DNA from: Chitinophaga dinghuensis
GTDB taxonomy: Bacteria > Bacteroidota > Bacteroidia > Chitinophagales > Chitinophagaceae
Assembly (NCBI RefSeq): GCF_003259435.1
Contig: NZ_QLMA01000002.1
Span: 1-64,000 of the forward strand
Length of the DNA stretch: 64,000 bases
Reading direction: 5' to 3'
This document shows positions 45,483-54,693 of this stretch, piece after piece. The notes under the pieces were generated by a model. That model did not search any database, was not told the DNA's origin, and saw only the letters and a program-made list of their open reading frames with translations. Position numbers and translations under genes: made by a program. How positions within the stretch are numbered: the stretch's first letter is position 1; the number at the start of each line of letters is the position of its first letter.

Positions 45483-46603
45483 GACAGTATAATGAGGTCT
45501 ATATCATTGGAAGAAAGCGTTTTCAACAGCTGATTAAACATGTTTGTACGCAGGATGATACGGAACAAACTGATATGCGGTTTTCCGATGCATACCGTTG
45601 TTACATGTTTCTCCAGTGCAATGTTAATGATAGCTGATGAAATATTGGCACTATGCTCTTGTATTACTTCCGCTCCAAGTTCTGTAGCCAGTTTGAGGTT
45701 ATTAATGAGATGTCGTTGAGATGCCAGGGCGATTTTATCTGCACTTTCCCTCGGCGTCTGCACATAAACAACGTACCAGTCTGCATGATAATAAGCAGCC
45801 AGTCGGGAGGTCTTTCGGATCACCTTTCTGGCTACTTCATCATTGGAAGAGATGCAGGCCAGAAACGTTTCATGGCGCATCTGCTGGCTGCGCGGGATTT
45901 CCGTTTCCACCTTTCGCTCTACCTGAGTAGTTACTTCTTTAAGAGCGAGCTCTCTCAGTTGTAAGATTTTCTCCGCCTGGAAGAAATTGCGCATGGCCGT
46001 TTCTACCTTCGACTGGTCGTATATTTTTCCTTCTTTCAGTCGGGTGATTAGTTCATCCGCAGTGAGGTCAATGTTGACTACTTCATTGGCCATTTGCAGC
46101 ACGCTATCGGGTATACGTTCCTGCACTTCCACGCCAGTAATGGATTTCACTTCCTGGTTAATGCTTTCAATATGCTGGATGTTCACGGCAGAGATCACAT
46201 TAATCCCTGCATTCAGTATTTCCACTACATCCTGCCAGCGTTTCTCATTTTTGGAACCGGGGATATTCGTATGGGCCAATTCATCTACTATTACCCAGTC
46301 TGGCGACAACAAAAGGATCGCATTGAGGTCCATTTCCTCCAGCAGTTTGCCTTTATAGAACACTTGCTTACGGGGAATTACGGGTAGTCCTTCTACGAGG
46401 GCCTGGGTTTCCTTACGGCCATGGGTTTCTATATAGCCTACTTGTACATTGACATTATTTCTGAGCATAGAATGCGCTTCCTGCAGCATACGGAAGGTTT
46501 TACCTACGCCGGCGCTCATACCGATATAGATTTTAAACTGACCTCTGCCCGATTTATTAGCGAGCTGCAGGAAGTGCGCGACCGATTGTTCTTTATCTGT
46601 CAT
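45479..46603 (-). CDS. kdpD: KdpD N-terminal sensor protein (KdpD domain plus Usp domain)
   Basis: 374 residues. The KdpD domain has FKIYIGMSAGVGKTFRM with a Walker A at 28-36, GYIETHGRKET and DELAHTN. The C-terminal 130 residues form a universal-stress-protein domain (RKTSRLAAYYHADWYVVYV, VTTVCIGKP). E. coli KdpD continues with four membrane helices and a kinase core. Here the protein ends after the Usp domain and the kinase is a separate coupled gene. It probably senses K+ or a nucleotide and controls that kinase. Confidence 0.92.
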   Translation of the reverse strand: MTDKEQSVAHFLQLANKSGRGQFKIYIGMSAGVGKTFRMLQEAHSMLRNNVNVQVGYIETHGRKETQALVEGLPVIPRKQVFYKGKLLEEMDLNAILLLSPDWVIVDELAHTNIPGSKNEKRWQDVVEILNAGINVISAVNIQHIESINQEVKSITGVEVQERIPDSVLQMANEVVNIDLTADELITRLKEGKIYDQSKVETAMRNFFQAEKILQLRELALKEVTTQVERKVETEIPRSQQMRHETFLACISSNDEVARKVIRKTSRLAAYYHADWYVVYVQTPRESADKIALASQRHLINNLKLATELGAEVIQEHSANISSAIINIALEKHVTTVCIGKPHISLFRIILRTNMFNQLLKTLSSNDIDLIILS

Positions 46604-46612
46604 GATGATTTA

Positions 46613-47695
46613 TTAAAACCATACTGCCAGCGAGGCGGTAATAGCGTCATTGGTGCTGGTAGGAGTATCCTTTTTCAGGAAAGTTTTGTCTCTGCCATCA
46701 AATAGTCTGCCTTCCAGGCGTAACATAATATTGTTGACAGGAGTGAAATCTGCGTTTAACGAAAAGCCGGTGGTTTTAAATCCATTCGGGGTGTCCGTGG
46801 CGATGATGACGCCGTTTTTATCATTATAGTATTCCGCGCGACCGGCCATTGCAAACTTTTCTGTGAATGCATACCTGGCCACTATAATAGGAGAGTACCA
46901 GGTGGAGTAGTCGCTGGAGCCTTTTTCTTTTTGTTGCAGGCCATAGTCACAGCCTGCAATAAAACTGAATTTATCAGTGATATTAAAGGTACCGTAAAGG
47001 TCGTTAAAGTATCTCATTTTACGGGTACTATCAGGAAAATCATTCCCTACATAAGTGCTCCAGTTCAACAAGATACGGGCATTGGGTTTGAAGGTAATCT
47101 GGGTACCGAAATTAGGCGTTTGATTGCCATCCACTTTTTTGATCCGTTGCCATCCATTCAGGTATAATGCAGCGAAAGTCCATTTATCATTAGGCGCCCA
47201 GGTAACTTTGGCGCCGGCTTCGAAATAAGGCGTATTTTCCGCCATGATGCTACGGGTAAGGGTGTAGCAATCTTTTCCGATGGCGCTTTCAAAGCCAATA
47301 TGAGAGGGCATCAGGCCGGCATCAATCCATACTTTCCCAAATCGTACCCCCACATTGGCTTCATAGAGGTATCGCAGCGCTTCTGGTTCGGCAGCCATAT
47401 TATACTGCGTATAAGTACCACCCATGATGCCAACGTTGGCGTGTACACGATCACTGGTGTAATTGGCTTTCACCATTGCCAGGTTTAGGTTTAGTTCGTT
47501 ATGTCTGTTGAAGTTATACAGAAATCCTGGAGCCAAATGGTTGGATGGTTGACCAGTATTATAGCTGTAATAAGCTTCTGCATATCCGGAAAAGGTGAAA
47601 CTTCCTTTTGCATTTTCAACGGTTTTAGTAGAGTCTTGCGCATAGAGGTTCAGTGTCGCAGACAATATGCCTGCAACCATTAAGGCTTTTTTCAT
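46613..47695 (-). CDS. Kdp-operon outer-membrane porin (OmpL/BBP2-like)
   Basis: 360 residues with signal peptide MKKALMVAGILSATLNLYAQ. The mature protein alternates aromatic-bounded strands (FTFSGYAEAYYSYN, NLNLAMVKANY, DAGLMPSHIGFES) and ends in ASLAVWF with a terminal Phe, as outer-membrane proteins do. It lies 17 bp after kdpC and 9 bp before the kdpD gene, inside the operon. The position suggests that it lets K+ cross the outer membrane when Kdp is induced; this is inference. Confidence 0.85.
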   Translation of the reverse strand: MKKALMVAGILSATLNLYAQDSTKTVENAKGSFTFSGYAEAYYSYNTGQPSNHLAPGFLYNFNRHNELNLNLAMVKANYTSDRVHANVGIMGGTYTQYNMAAEPEALRYLYEANVGVRFGKVWIDAGLMPSHIGFESAIGKDCYTLTRSIMAENTPYFEAGAKVTWAPNDKWTFAALYLNGWQRIKKVDGNQTPNFGTQITFKPNARILLNWSTYVGNDFPDSTRKMRYFNDLYGTFNITDKFSFIAGCDYGLQQKEKGSSDYSTWYSPIIVARYAFTEKFAMAGRAEYYNDKNGVIIATDTPNGFKTTGFSLNADFTPVNNIMLRLEGRLFDGRDKTFLKKDTPTSTNDAITASLAVWF

Positions 47696-47712
47696 ATAGA
47701 GTCAGTTCGTCG

Positions 47713-48276
47713 TTATTTCAATTCGTCCAGAGCTACATTGAGTTTCAGTACGTTTACAGTAGGTGTTCCAAACATGCCCCATACAGGCGCTTTGGTATTG
47801 TCGGCTATCAGTTGTTTCAGTTTATCAGTAGCTATGCCTCTGGCTTTAGCTACACGCGCAACCTGTATATTGGCGGCGGCAGGAGAGAGATGAGGATCTA
47901 AGCCGCTGGCAGACGCGGTTACCAGCTCTGCAGGGATCTCAGATTTCTTCACGTCCGGGTTATGTACCAGGAAAGTGTCGATACGTTCCTGTACTACTTT
48001 CAGGTAGTCAGGATTGTTGGCAGCTTTGTTGGACCCTCCGGAGCCGGCAGCGTTGTAATCAACTGCTGACGGGCGGCTCCAGAAATATTTATCTTCTGTG
48101 AATTTTTGACCAATCTGTTCAAAGCCCACTACTTTTCCATTATGCATGACCGTTACACCATCTCCTTTACCAGGAGCCAGTTTCGCGATGCCTGCCAGCA
48201 GCAGAGGATAAATTCCACCAAGTAATACTACCAGCAGTACGGTCAGTTTTATAGAGGGCAAGAGATATTTTTTCAT
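47713..48276 (-). CDS. kdpC: KdpC, K+-transporting ATPase subunit C
   Basis: 187 residues, one N-terminal membrane helix (LPSIKLTVLLVVLLGGIYP). Conserved motifs FWSRPSAVDYNAAGSGGSN, ASGLDPHLSPAAA and LKQLI are all present. It stabilises the KdpAB complex. Usual length for the family. Confidence 0.97.
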   Translation of the reverse strand: MKKYLLPSIKLTVLLVVLLGGIYPLLLAGIAKLAPGKGDGVTVMHNGKVVGFEQIGQKFTEDKYFWSRPSAVDYNAAGSGGSNKAANNPDYLKVVQERIDTFLVHNPDVKKSEIPAELVTASASGLDPHLSPAAANIQVARVAKARGIATDKLKQLIADNTKAPVWGMFGTPTVNVLKLNVALDELK

Positions 48277-48300
48277 GACTTTCTTTTTAATTTAATCAGC

Positions 48301-50346
48301 TTACATAAACAGGGCAATCGCCATGTCGATAATTTTGATACCGATGAATGGAGCAATTACGCCACCCACACCATAGATCAGCAGGTTTCTGCGCAGCAAT
48401 GCACTGGCGCCTATTGGTTTGTAGGCTACGCCTCGTAGTGCCAGTGGAATCAACATCGGGATGATGATCGCATTGAAGATCACAGCGCTGAGAATAGCCG
48501 TTTCAGGACTATGCAGCTTCATGATATTGATACCTTGTAATGCAGGAATAGAGGCCACAAATAAGGCTGGTACGATTGCGAAGTATTTCGCTACGTCGTT
48601 GGCGATGGAGAAAGTGGTGAGTGTACCACGGGTCATCAGCAACTGTTTACCGATTTCTACGATCTCAATCAGTTTGGTGGGATCGTTGTCCAGGTCCACC
48701 ATGTTACCGGCTTCTTTTGCAGCCTGTGTACCGCTGTTCATGGCTACGCCTACATCCGCCTGGGCGAGGGCAGGAGCATCGTTGGTACCGTCTCCCATCA
48801 TAGCTACCAGTCGGCCTTCTGTTTGCTCGCGACGTATATACGTCATTTTATCTTCCGGCTTGGCTTCTGCAATGAAGTCGTCCACTCCGGCCTTAGTGGC
48901 GATATATTTAGCTGTCAGGGGGTTGTCTCCCGTTACCATCACTGTTTTCACACCCATCCTGCGCAGACGGTCGAAACGCTCGCTGATACCCGGTTTGATA
49001 ATGTCCTGTAATTCTATTACGCCTTGTACTTTACCGTTCAGCGCTACTACCAACGGCGTACCGCCATCTTTGGAGATCGATTCTACGCGACTGGTAATCT
49101 CTGCCGGGAAAGGATTTCCGGCTCTTTCTGCAAGATTCCTGATGGCATCATAAGCGCCTTTACGGATTTTATTTCCATCAGGCAGGTCTATACCGCTACT
49201 GCGGGTTTCGGCGGTAAATTTCACCAGCACACCGCCAGTAGTATTCAATTTGGAAACGATATCTCTTCCGGCCAGTTCTACGATCGACTTACCTTCCGGC
49301 GTTTCATCCGAGAGGGAGCTAATAGCGCAGAGCTGCACGAAAGCGTTCATATCCACTCCGTTAGCAGGATAAAAGTTAGTCGCCTTACGATTACCGATAG
49401 TAATGGTACCTGTTTTATCCAGTAACAGTACATCAATATCACCCGCTGTTTCTACAGCCTTACCAGATTTGGTAATCACATTCGCCCGCAGGGCTCTGTC
49501 CATACCTGCAATACCGATCGCAGATAATAATCCGCCGATGGTAGTAGGTATCAGACAAACGAACAGGGAGATGAATGCCGCTATAGTGATCGGTGTGTTC
49601 GCGTAGTCAGCGAAAGGTTTGAGGGTCACACAAACGATAATGAATACCAGTGTGAAACTCGCCAGCAGAATGGTTAACGCGATTTCATTCGGCGTTTTCT
49701 GGCGACTTGCACCTTCTACCAGGGCAATCATTTTATCCAGGAAAGATTCGCCAGGTTCGGTGGTCACGCGTACTTTTATATGATCAGAAAGTACTTTTGT
49801 GCCGCCTACCACGCTGGATTTATCTCCTCCCGCTTCTCTTATCACTGGCGCGCTTTCTCCCGTAATAGCCGACTCGTCGATACTGGCGAGCCCTTGAACG
49901 ATCTCTCCGTCGGCAGGAATAATGTCTCCCGGATCACAAACAAAAATATCTCCTTTACGCAGTTGAGAAGAGGATACTATTTTGATTTCATTGGTGAAAA
50001 TCTCTCCGATCAATTCCACTTTTTTGGCGGGCGTTTCTTCTCTGGTTTTGCGCAAGCTTTCTGCCTGTGCTTTACCACGCGCTTCTGCGATCGCTTCCGC
50101 GAAATTGGCAAACAACACGGTGAGGAATAGTACCAGGAAAACGGCTATGTTGTAACCTGCGCTACCCTGGTCTGTATTCTTGGTAAACAGGGCGTATAAG
50201 GCCACAACAAGCATAACTGCAGTGCCAAGTTCCACGGTAAACATTACCGGGTTTTTGATCATCAGTTTCGGATTCAGTTTCACGAAAGATTGCTTCAGAC
50301 TTTCCAGTACCTGCTCTCTCGGAAACAGTTTATTATCTTTATTCAT
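48301..50346 (-). CDS. kdpB: KdpB, P-type ATPase subunit of K+ pump
   Basis: 681 residues, the family length. The phosphorylation motif [10 protein letters not shown], the TGES loop ([10 protein letters not shown]), the [18 protein letters not shown] hinge and [15 protein letters not shown] are intact. KdpB hydrolyses ATP to drive K+ that enters through KdpA. It starts 21 bp after kdpA. Confidence 0.98.
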   Translation of the reverse strand: MNKDNKLFPREQVLESLKQSFVKLNPKLMIKNPVMFTVELGTAVMLVVALYALFTKNTDQGSAGYNIAVFLVLFLTVLFANFAEAIAEARGKAQAESLRKTREETPAKKVELIGEIFTNEIKIVSSSQLRKGDIFVCDPGDIIPADGEIVQGLASIDESAITGESAPVIREAGGDKSSVVGGTKVLSDHIKVRVTTEPGESFLDKMIALVEGASRQKTPNEIALTILLASFTLVFIIVCVTLKPFADYANTPITIAAFISLFVCLIPTTIGGLLSAIGIAGMDRALRANVITKSGKAVETAGDIDVLLLDKTGTITIGNRKATNFYPANGVDMNAFVQLCAISSLSDETPEGKSIVELAGRDIVSKLNTTGGVLVKFTAETRSSGIDLPDGNKIRKGAYDAIRNLAERAGNPFPAEITSRVESISKDGGTPLVVALNGKVQGVIELQDIIKPGISERFDRLRRMGVKTVMVTGDNPLTAKYIATKAGVDDFIAEAKPEDKMTYIRREQTEGRLVAMMGDGTNDAPALAQADVGVAMNSGTQAAKEAGNMVDLDNDPTKLIEIVEIGKQLLMTRGTLTTFSIANDVAKYFAIVPALFVASIPALQGINIMKLHSPETAILSAVIFNAIIIPMLIPLALRGVAYKPIGASALLRRNLLIYGVGGVIAPFIGIKIIDMAIALFM

Positions 50347-50367
50347 CTCGAAATATCTTATGGATAA

Positions 50368-52086
50368 TTATTTATACAGCGAAAAATACTCTGCAATCGG
50401 GCCCAATGCCAGTGCAGGGAAGTAAGACAACGCCGTTAATATCACAATCACTGCAAATGTCATCGCGCCAAAAGTGAGTGAATCCGTACGCAGCGTACCA
50501 GCAGATTCGGGAATATGTTTCTTGGCGCCCATAATACCTGCAATTGCCACTGGACCTATAATCGGCAGATATCTTCCTAAAATCAATACAAATCCGGTAC
50601 TGATATTCCAGAACATATTACCATCTCCGAGTCCTTCAAAACCGGAACCATTGTTGGCATTGGAGGAGGTCATTTCGTAGAGCATTTCTGAAAATCCGTG
50701 ATAACCGGGATTATTCAGCCAGCTACTCGGTTTCACCGCCCAATCTGCATTTGGATGATGTACAAATACATAACATGCAATGGCAGTACCGGCAAGGATG
50801 AGGAAAGGAGACAACAAGGTAATCAGCGCTGCAATTTTTACTTCGCGGGCCTCGAGTTTATGTCCCATGAATTCAGGCGTACGTCCTACCATCAATCCTG
50901 AAATGAATACCGCGATAATTACATAGATATAGTAGTTCAGAATACCTACGCCGCATCCGCCATAGAGGCAGTTCAGCATCATGCCGAGCAATTCCATCAG
51001 GCCGCTCATAGGCATCATACTGTCGTGGAATCCGCAGATGGAACCAGTGGAAATAATCGTCGTGACGGTACTCCAGTAGGCTGTTCCTGCGGGGCCGAAG
51101 CGAACTTCCTTACCCTCCATGGAACCGGTTAGTTGTTGTACCCCCATATGCGCCAGGGCAGGATTTCCGCTCATTTCTGCCTGCATGGTGGGTATCAGAA
51201 GGCATATCATCCCAATGGTCATTATACCAAAGATGACATAAGCGAATTTTCTACGTTGTATGAACATGCCGAGGGCGAAAACCATTGCAATAGGAATCAC
51301 TACCTGGGCCACCATTTCTGTGATATAGCCAATATAGTTAGGGTTTTCGAACGGATGCGCAGAGTTAGCGCCAAACCATCCACCACCATTAGTTCCCAGG
51401 TGTTTGATAGCAATGAAACCAGCCGCAGGACCACGGGAAACATTCACTGTATCTCCCTGTAATGTTACTACACTGGTTTTACCGGCATAACTGGCTGGCG
51501 TACCATTGAATATCAGTATCACTGCAATCAGTAAACAAAGCGGCAGCAGGATGCGGGTAATCGTTTTCAGGAAGATTTCCCAGAAGTTACCCAGTTTGGT
51601 AACTGTTTTCTCTTTAAATGCCTTAAATACAACTATAAGCGCCGCAATACCTGTGGCTGCACTTACGAATTGCAGGAAGGCCAGTACAAAAAGCTGCGTG
51701 AAATAGGTGACGCCCGTTTCGCCGGAATAGTGTTGCAGGTTACAGTTTACAAGGAAACTGATTGCCGAGTTGAAAGCCAGATCAGGCGACTGTCCTGGGT
51801 TTCCATCCGGATTGAGTGGCAGTTTATCCTGGAACAGTAATGCAAAAAAAGCATAAACAAACCATACCAGGTTAATGGTCAACAGCGCTTTCATATGCTG
51901 TTTCCAATCCATTTCCTCCTTAGGATTAATGCCGGAAAACTTATAGAAGAGTCTCTCCAGCGGCGACATAAAATCGGACCATACCTTGTCTCCTCTGAAA
52001 ACCTTGACAATGTATCTCGCAAGTGGCCAGGCAAGTAGTAATGTTAGTCCATAGGTGGCGATAACGCCTAATATTTCTGTGTTCAT
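50368..52086 (-). CDS. kdpA: KdpA, K+-binding channel-like subunit
   Basis: 572 residues, about ten membrane helices. Selectivity-filter regions of the SKT superfamily are visible: FNSAISFLVNCNLQHYSG, KHLGTNGGGWFGANSAHPFENP, TVTTIISTGSICGFHDSM and MTSSNANNGSGFEG. Fully consistent with high-affinity K+ uptake. Confidence 0.97.
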   Translation of the reverse strand: MNTEILGVIATYGLTLLLAWPLARYIVKVFRGDKVWSDFMSPLERLFYKFSGINPKEEMDWKQHMKALLTINLVWFVYAFFALLFQDKLPLNPDGNPGQSPDLAFNSAISFLVNCNLQHYSGETGVTYFTQLFVLAFLQFVSAATGIAALIVVFKAFKEKTVTKLGNFWEIFLKTITRILLPLCLLIAVILIFNGTPASYAGKTSVVTLQGDTVNVSRGPAAGFIAIKHLGTNGGGWFGANSAHPFENPNYIGYITEMVAQVVIPIAMVFALGMFIQRRKFAYVIFGIMTIGMICLLIPTMQAEMSGNPALAHMGVQQLTGSMEGKEVRFGPAGTAYWSTVTTIISTGSICGFHDSMMPMSGLMELLGMMLNCLYGGCGVGILNYYIYVIIAVFISGLMVGRTPEFMGHKLEAREVKIAALITLLSPFLILAGTAIACYVFVHHPNADWAVKPSSWLNNPGYHGFSEMLYEMTSSNANNGSGFEGLGDGNMFWNISTGFVLILGRYLPIIGPVAIAGIMGAKKHIPESAGTLRTDSLTFGAMTFAVIVILTALSYFPALALGPIAEYFSLYK

Positions 52087-52093
52087 CTTTTAG

Positions 52094-52171
52094 TTAGAAT
52101 TTTTCCGGCTTCAGCAGTACATATATCATGTATAAGAATACCAGTATGGATAAGACAAAGAGTGCTGTCAT
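52094..52171 (-). CDS. kdpF: KdpF, small Kdp subunit
   Basis: 25 residues, MTALFVLSILVFLYMIYVLL then KPEKF, from ATG 52171. One membrane helix with the PEK(F) tail typical of KdpF. Its stop is 7 bp before kdpA. Too short for normal gene callers. KdpF stabilises the complex in E. coli. Confidence 0.88.
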   Translation of the reverse strand: MTALFVLSILVFLYMIYVLLKPEKF

Positions 52172-52192
52172 ATTGGTGAGTGTTAAGCAGGT

Positions 52193-52279
52193 CTAAATGT
52201 TTTCGAAATAGTCTACTGATTTAAAGAATAGCACAAAAAAGAGCAGTCCGAGAATCAGTAGCAAAATGGTGAGTAACAT
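52193..52279 (-). CDS. 28-residue membrane peptide at the head of the kdp operon
   Basis: ATG 52279 gives MLLTILLLILGLLFFVLF followed by FKSVDYFENI and a stop. It is a single hydrophobic helix with a short polar tail, 21 bp upstream of kdpF and 20 bp downstream of the 113-residue hypothetical on the same strand. I have a weak memory of similar peptides with a (F/R)xVDxF(D/E)xI tail in other Bacteroidota kdp operons but cannot confirm it. It could be an extra KdpF-like subunit. Confidence 0.6.
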   Translation of the reverse strand: MLLTILLLILGLLFFVLFFKSVDYFENI

Positions 52280-52299
52280 GTTGTTATATTTTAAATGTT

Positions 52300-52641
52300 T
52301 TATACTCCGGGAGTTTGCAGGTGATGCGTACGGATCTGACGTAATGTAGCCGGAAGGAGCGTTCTCACATTATTCTGGATCAGGGGTGATAACGCGTATA
52401 CATACACGCTCTCAATCGCATTTTTCAGCACGGCGCTACCATTATGATACAGTACCGCTGCCATGGTGAAACAACGCCTTACTTCTTCCGTTCGACCAAG
52501 GCGAATCATCTGTCCGGTATAATCGGCAAAGCTGTGTATCACTTTGCTGACTTTACCTCTCCCATTATGTTGCTCCATCGCAACTGTAAGACCTACAATC
52601 TGATGGCCTAGTAACCGGGAGATCTTTGAATCAGGTAACAT
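52300..52641 (-). CDS. Kdp-operon leading protein, 113 aa, unknown (possibly DUF7674-like)
   Basis: Starts at ATG 52641 (MLPDSKISRLLGHQ); a longer ORF to 52701 lacks likely start context. The protein is helical and soluble, with VSKVIHSFADYTGQMI, RCFTMAAVLYHNGS and LKNAIESVYVYALSPLI. The last phrase recalls small proteins of the DUF7674 type, but I am not certain. It is the first gene of the kdp transcription unit. A regulatory or accessory role in K+ starvation is a guess from position. Confidence 0.6.
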   Translation of the reverse strand: MLPDSKISRLLGHQIVGLTVAMEQHNGRGKVSKVIHSFADYTGQMIRLGRTEEVRRCFTMAAVLYHNGSAVLKNAIESVYVYALSPLIQNNVRTLLPATLRQIRTHHLQTPGV

Positions 52642-52786
52642 GGTAATATTAGTTTTTGTTCTATTACACCTGCCAGCGGAATGCCACATGCTGTACTGCA
52701 TACCGGAAAAAATAACTAACTAATTAATAACCATTGTTTTATATTTTTATTTTAGAGAGACATGGCTACTTAACACAAGTTAAAAC

Positions 52787-52817
52787 CATGCAAAAACGGT
52801 AGGGTACATGCAAAAAC
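52787..52817. promoter_or_regulatory. Direct repeat CATGCAAAAAC, 20-bp spacing, in the kdp upstream region
   Basis: Two exact 11-base copies at 52787-52797 and 52807-52817, so they fall on the same face of the helix with two turns between them. They lie between the kdp operon and the divergent gene at 52862. Followed by a small inverted repeat (52816-52830). This spacing is typical of operator sites; the binding protein is unknown. Confidence 0.45.
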
Positions 52818-52861
52818 TGAAAAAGTCAGTTTAATTTCGGTCACCAAAATATTCTTTACCT

Positions 52862-53656
52862 ATGGAGCAAAATCAGGGCAGATCCAACAACCAATTTCCC
52901 ATCCGTAAAACACTAATCATTGGCTCGCTGGTAATCGCAGCCATCATTTCATTAACAGTTATCCAGGTTCGAAGGAAGAATATGGAGAACGAGGGCTATC
53001 AGAAAGCGCTGGCGCTGATGAAAGCCCATAAGTATGGGGCTGCATTCACACTACTGATGCCTCTTGCGGAAAACAACAAGGACCTGAATGTAAAACTGGC
53101 TTTGGCAGAAGCAATGGTATATTGTGGCTATTGGCCATCAGATTCCCTGATGACGGTTCTGGAAAAAGAACAGTTTCAGGATAAAGCCCAGCTTAAAAAA
53201 TTCGGGGAACTGAAGCAGGAGTATGCTCATTATAGTATTCCAGTCGAAGTGAAAAATTTACTGTTATCTGTGAAATATACTGATCCCAGATATATTCAGA
53301 TAATAGATTCCAGTCTTGCAATGCATCCTCATTCAGAAGGACTGCTATTCTGCAAAGCATCCGTCAACACCCAACTTAGCGATAGTGAAAGGAGCGCATT
53401 ACTAATGCAGATATTAGCCATTAATCCAAGGAATATACCTGCACGAAAGGAATTGATGCGCACCTATTTTAAACAGAAAAATTTCATCGCTGTACAGACA
53501 GAAGCGGTGGCTATTCTGAAATCGCTGCCAGATGATGGCCTGGCCAGCGTCTTGCTACCTGCCGCAAAATACCAGCAGCAACAAGACAGTACAAAAGCGG
53601 CACAAATACCTCCTGGCCTTAATGGACACGAATTCATTTCCGCCAGTAGAAGTTAA
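52862..53656 (+). CDS. Single-TM TPR-like protein, paralogue 1
   Basis: 264 residues. A short cytoplasmic N-terminus is followed by one membrane helix (TLIIGSLVIAAIISLTVI, about 18-37) and a helical repeat domain: GYQKALALMKAHKYGAAF, LKLALAEAM-type helix pairs, then YTDPRYIQIIDSSLAMHPHSEG. The same order of segments occurs in the downstream gene (MMETHHYKSALNLLEPIA, ESDPKYIKLLDSCLAKASNNEG), so the two are tandem paralogues. This copy lacks the zinc ribbon. I recognise no named family; function unknown. Confidence 0.7.
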   Translation: MEQNQGRSNNQFPIRKTLIIGSLVIAAIISLTVIQVRRKNMENEGYQKALALMKAHKYGAAFTLLMPLAENNKDLNVKLALAEAMVYCGYWPSDSLMTVLEKEQFQDKAQLKKFGELKQEYAHYSIPVEVKNLLLSVKYTDPRYIQIIDSSLAMHPHSEGLLFCKASVNTQLSDSERSALLMQILAINPRNIPARKELMRTYFKQKNFIAVQTEAVAILKSLPDDGLASVLLPAAKYQQQQDSTKAAQIPPGLNGHEFISASRS

Positions 53657-53670
53657 CCAAAGGCTACTCA

Positions 53671-53723
53671 GCATAATGAAATAGAAAATGCCAGCATTGC
53701 TGGCATTTTCTATTTCATTATGC
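53671..53723 (+). terminator. Long perfect hairpin between the two paralogues
   Basis: A 25-bp perfect stem (53671-53695 with 53699-53723) and 3-nt loop, 14 bp after the stop of the first paralogue. The T-rich right arm supports an intrinsic terminator. The unusual length could also mark a processed or regulatory RNA element. Confidence 0.75.
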
Positions 53724-53795
53724 GACAAATTACTTTTCCACTTTCCCAAAATGATGATTTATCTTGTCACATCCCTAAAACATTTTTAACTACCT

Positions 53796-54671
53796 ATGGA
53801 ATACGAACAGGAAGAGGGCATGGAAGCATTTCATGATCAGGAAATGCAGGCGCCCACCAATTGTTGCATCAGTTGCCACAGTCCCTCATATGAAGATGGA
53901 TATAGCACTAAGCTCTGCACCGAATGCCGGAAAAAATTAAGTCAGTACCCAATCGACAAAAAAGTGAAAATTGGAGCGCTCCTGGTGCTGGCAATCTTCA
54001 TTTTTTCGCTGACACTCTTACCAGCAAGAATGAAGCTGGGACTGAACTATGCCCAGGCGCTTAAGATGATGGAGACACACCACTACAAGTCCGCCTTAAA
54101 TTTGCTGGAACCTATTGCTCAGAAGTATAGTAAAGAGTTGGAAGTTGAAATTGCTTATACTGAAGCGTTATTATATTCATCACACCTTCCGGAAGCCGAC
54201 AGTATGATTCAAAAATTATCCAAGGTATCCTTTTCGGATAATGGACTATTGAAAAAAGCGCAACAACTTAGTGATGAGCTCAATCATTACCGATTAGATG
54301 ACGAACATGTAACATTGTTGGATAACGTAGAAGAATCAGACCCAAAGTATATTAAGCTTTTAGACTCCTGTCTTGCCAAAGCATCCAACAATGAAGGATT
54401 ACTCTTAACAAGAGCCAGGTATGCCTTAAGCCAGGATAATTACCAGGAATATGAAACACTCGGCAAACGGCTGTTAGCCATTTATCCTCATCATATGCTG
54501 GCACAAAAGATAGTGTTGAACAGCTATTTTTTGCAGTTGAAATATAAAGAGGCAGCAGCTTATGCTGCGCTTATATTAAAAGATTCTCCAGAAGATGAAT
54601 TTGCCATGACGATGCAACAAAAAATCCATGCAGCGTTAAATTCTACAGATGGTAAGTCATCAACCCTTTAG
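53796..54671 (+). CDS. Zinc-ribbon single-TM TPR-like protein, paralogue 2
   Basis: 291 residues. A CxxC...CxxC ribbon lies at the N-terminus (CCISCHSPS and LCTECRKKL, about 26-52), before a membrane helix (IGALLVLAIFIFSLTLL). The remaining 200 residues repeat the helical layout of the previous gene. The ribbon should face the cytoplasm and the repeats the periplasm. It is followed by an M50-like protease 22 bp downstream, so the two are likely co-expressed. No named function. Confidence 0.75.
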   Translation: MEYEQEEGMEAFHDQEMQAPTNCCISCHSPSYEDGYSTKLCTECRKKLSQYPIDKKVKIGALLVLAIFIFSLTLLPARMKLGLNYAQALKMMETHHYKSALNLLEPIAQKYSKELEVEIAYTEALLYSSHLPEADSMIQKLSKVSFSDNGLLKKAQQLSDELNHYRLDDEHVTLLDNVEESDPKYIKLLDSCLAKASNNEGLLLTRARYALSQDNYQEYETLGKRLLAIYPHHMLAQKIVLNSYFLQLKYKEAAAYAALILKDSPEDEFAMTMQQKIHAALNSTDGKSSTL

Positions 54672-54693
54672 TATCCCTTCATAATTCATACAC

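Noticed and set aside
43776..52641. A kdpE response regulator in or near the operon
   Set aside because: No receiver plus DNA-binding protein is encoded there; the only receiver in the area belongs to the hybrid kinase.
52300..52701. Longer start (52701) for the kdp-leading protein
   Set aside because: The additional residues (MQYSMWHSAGRCNRTKTNIT) look like translated leader; ATG 52641 begins the plausible folded part.
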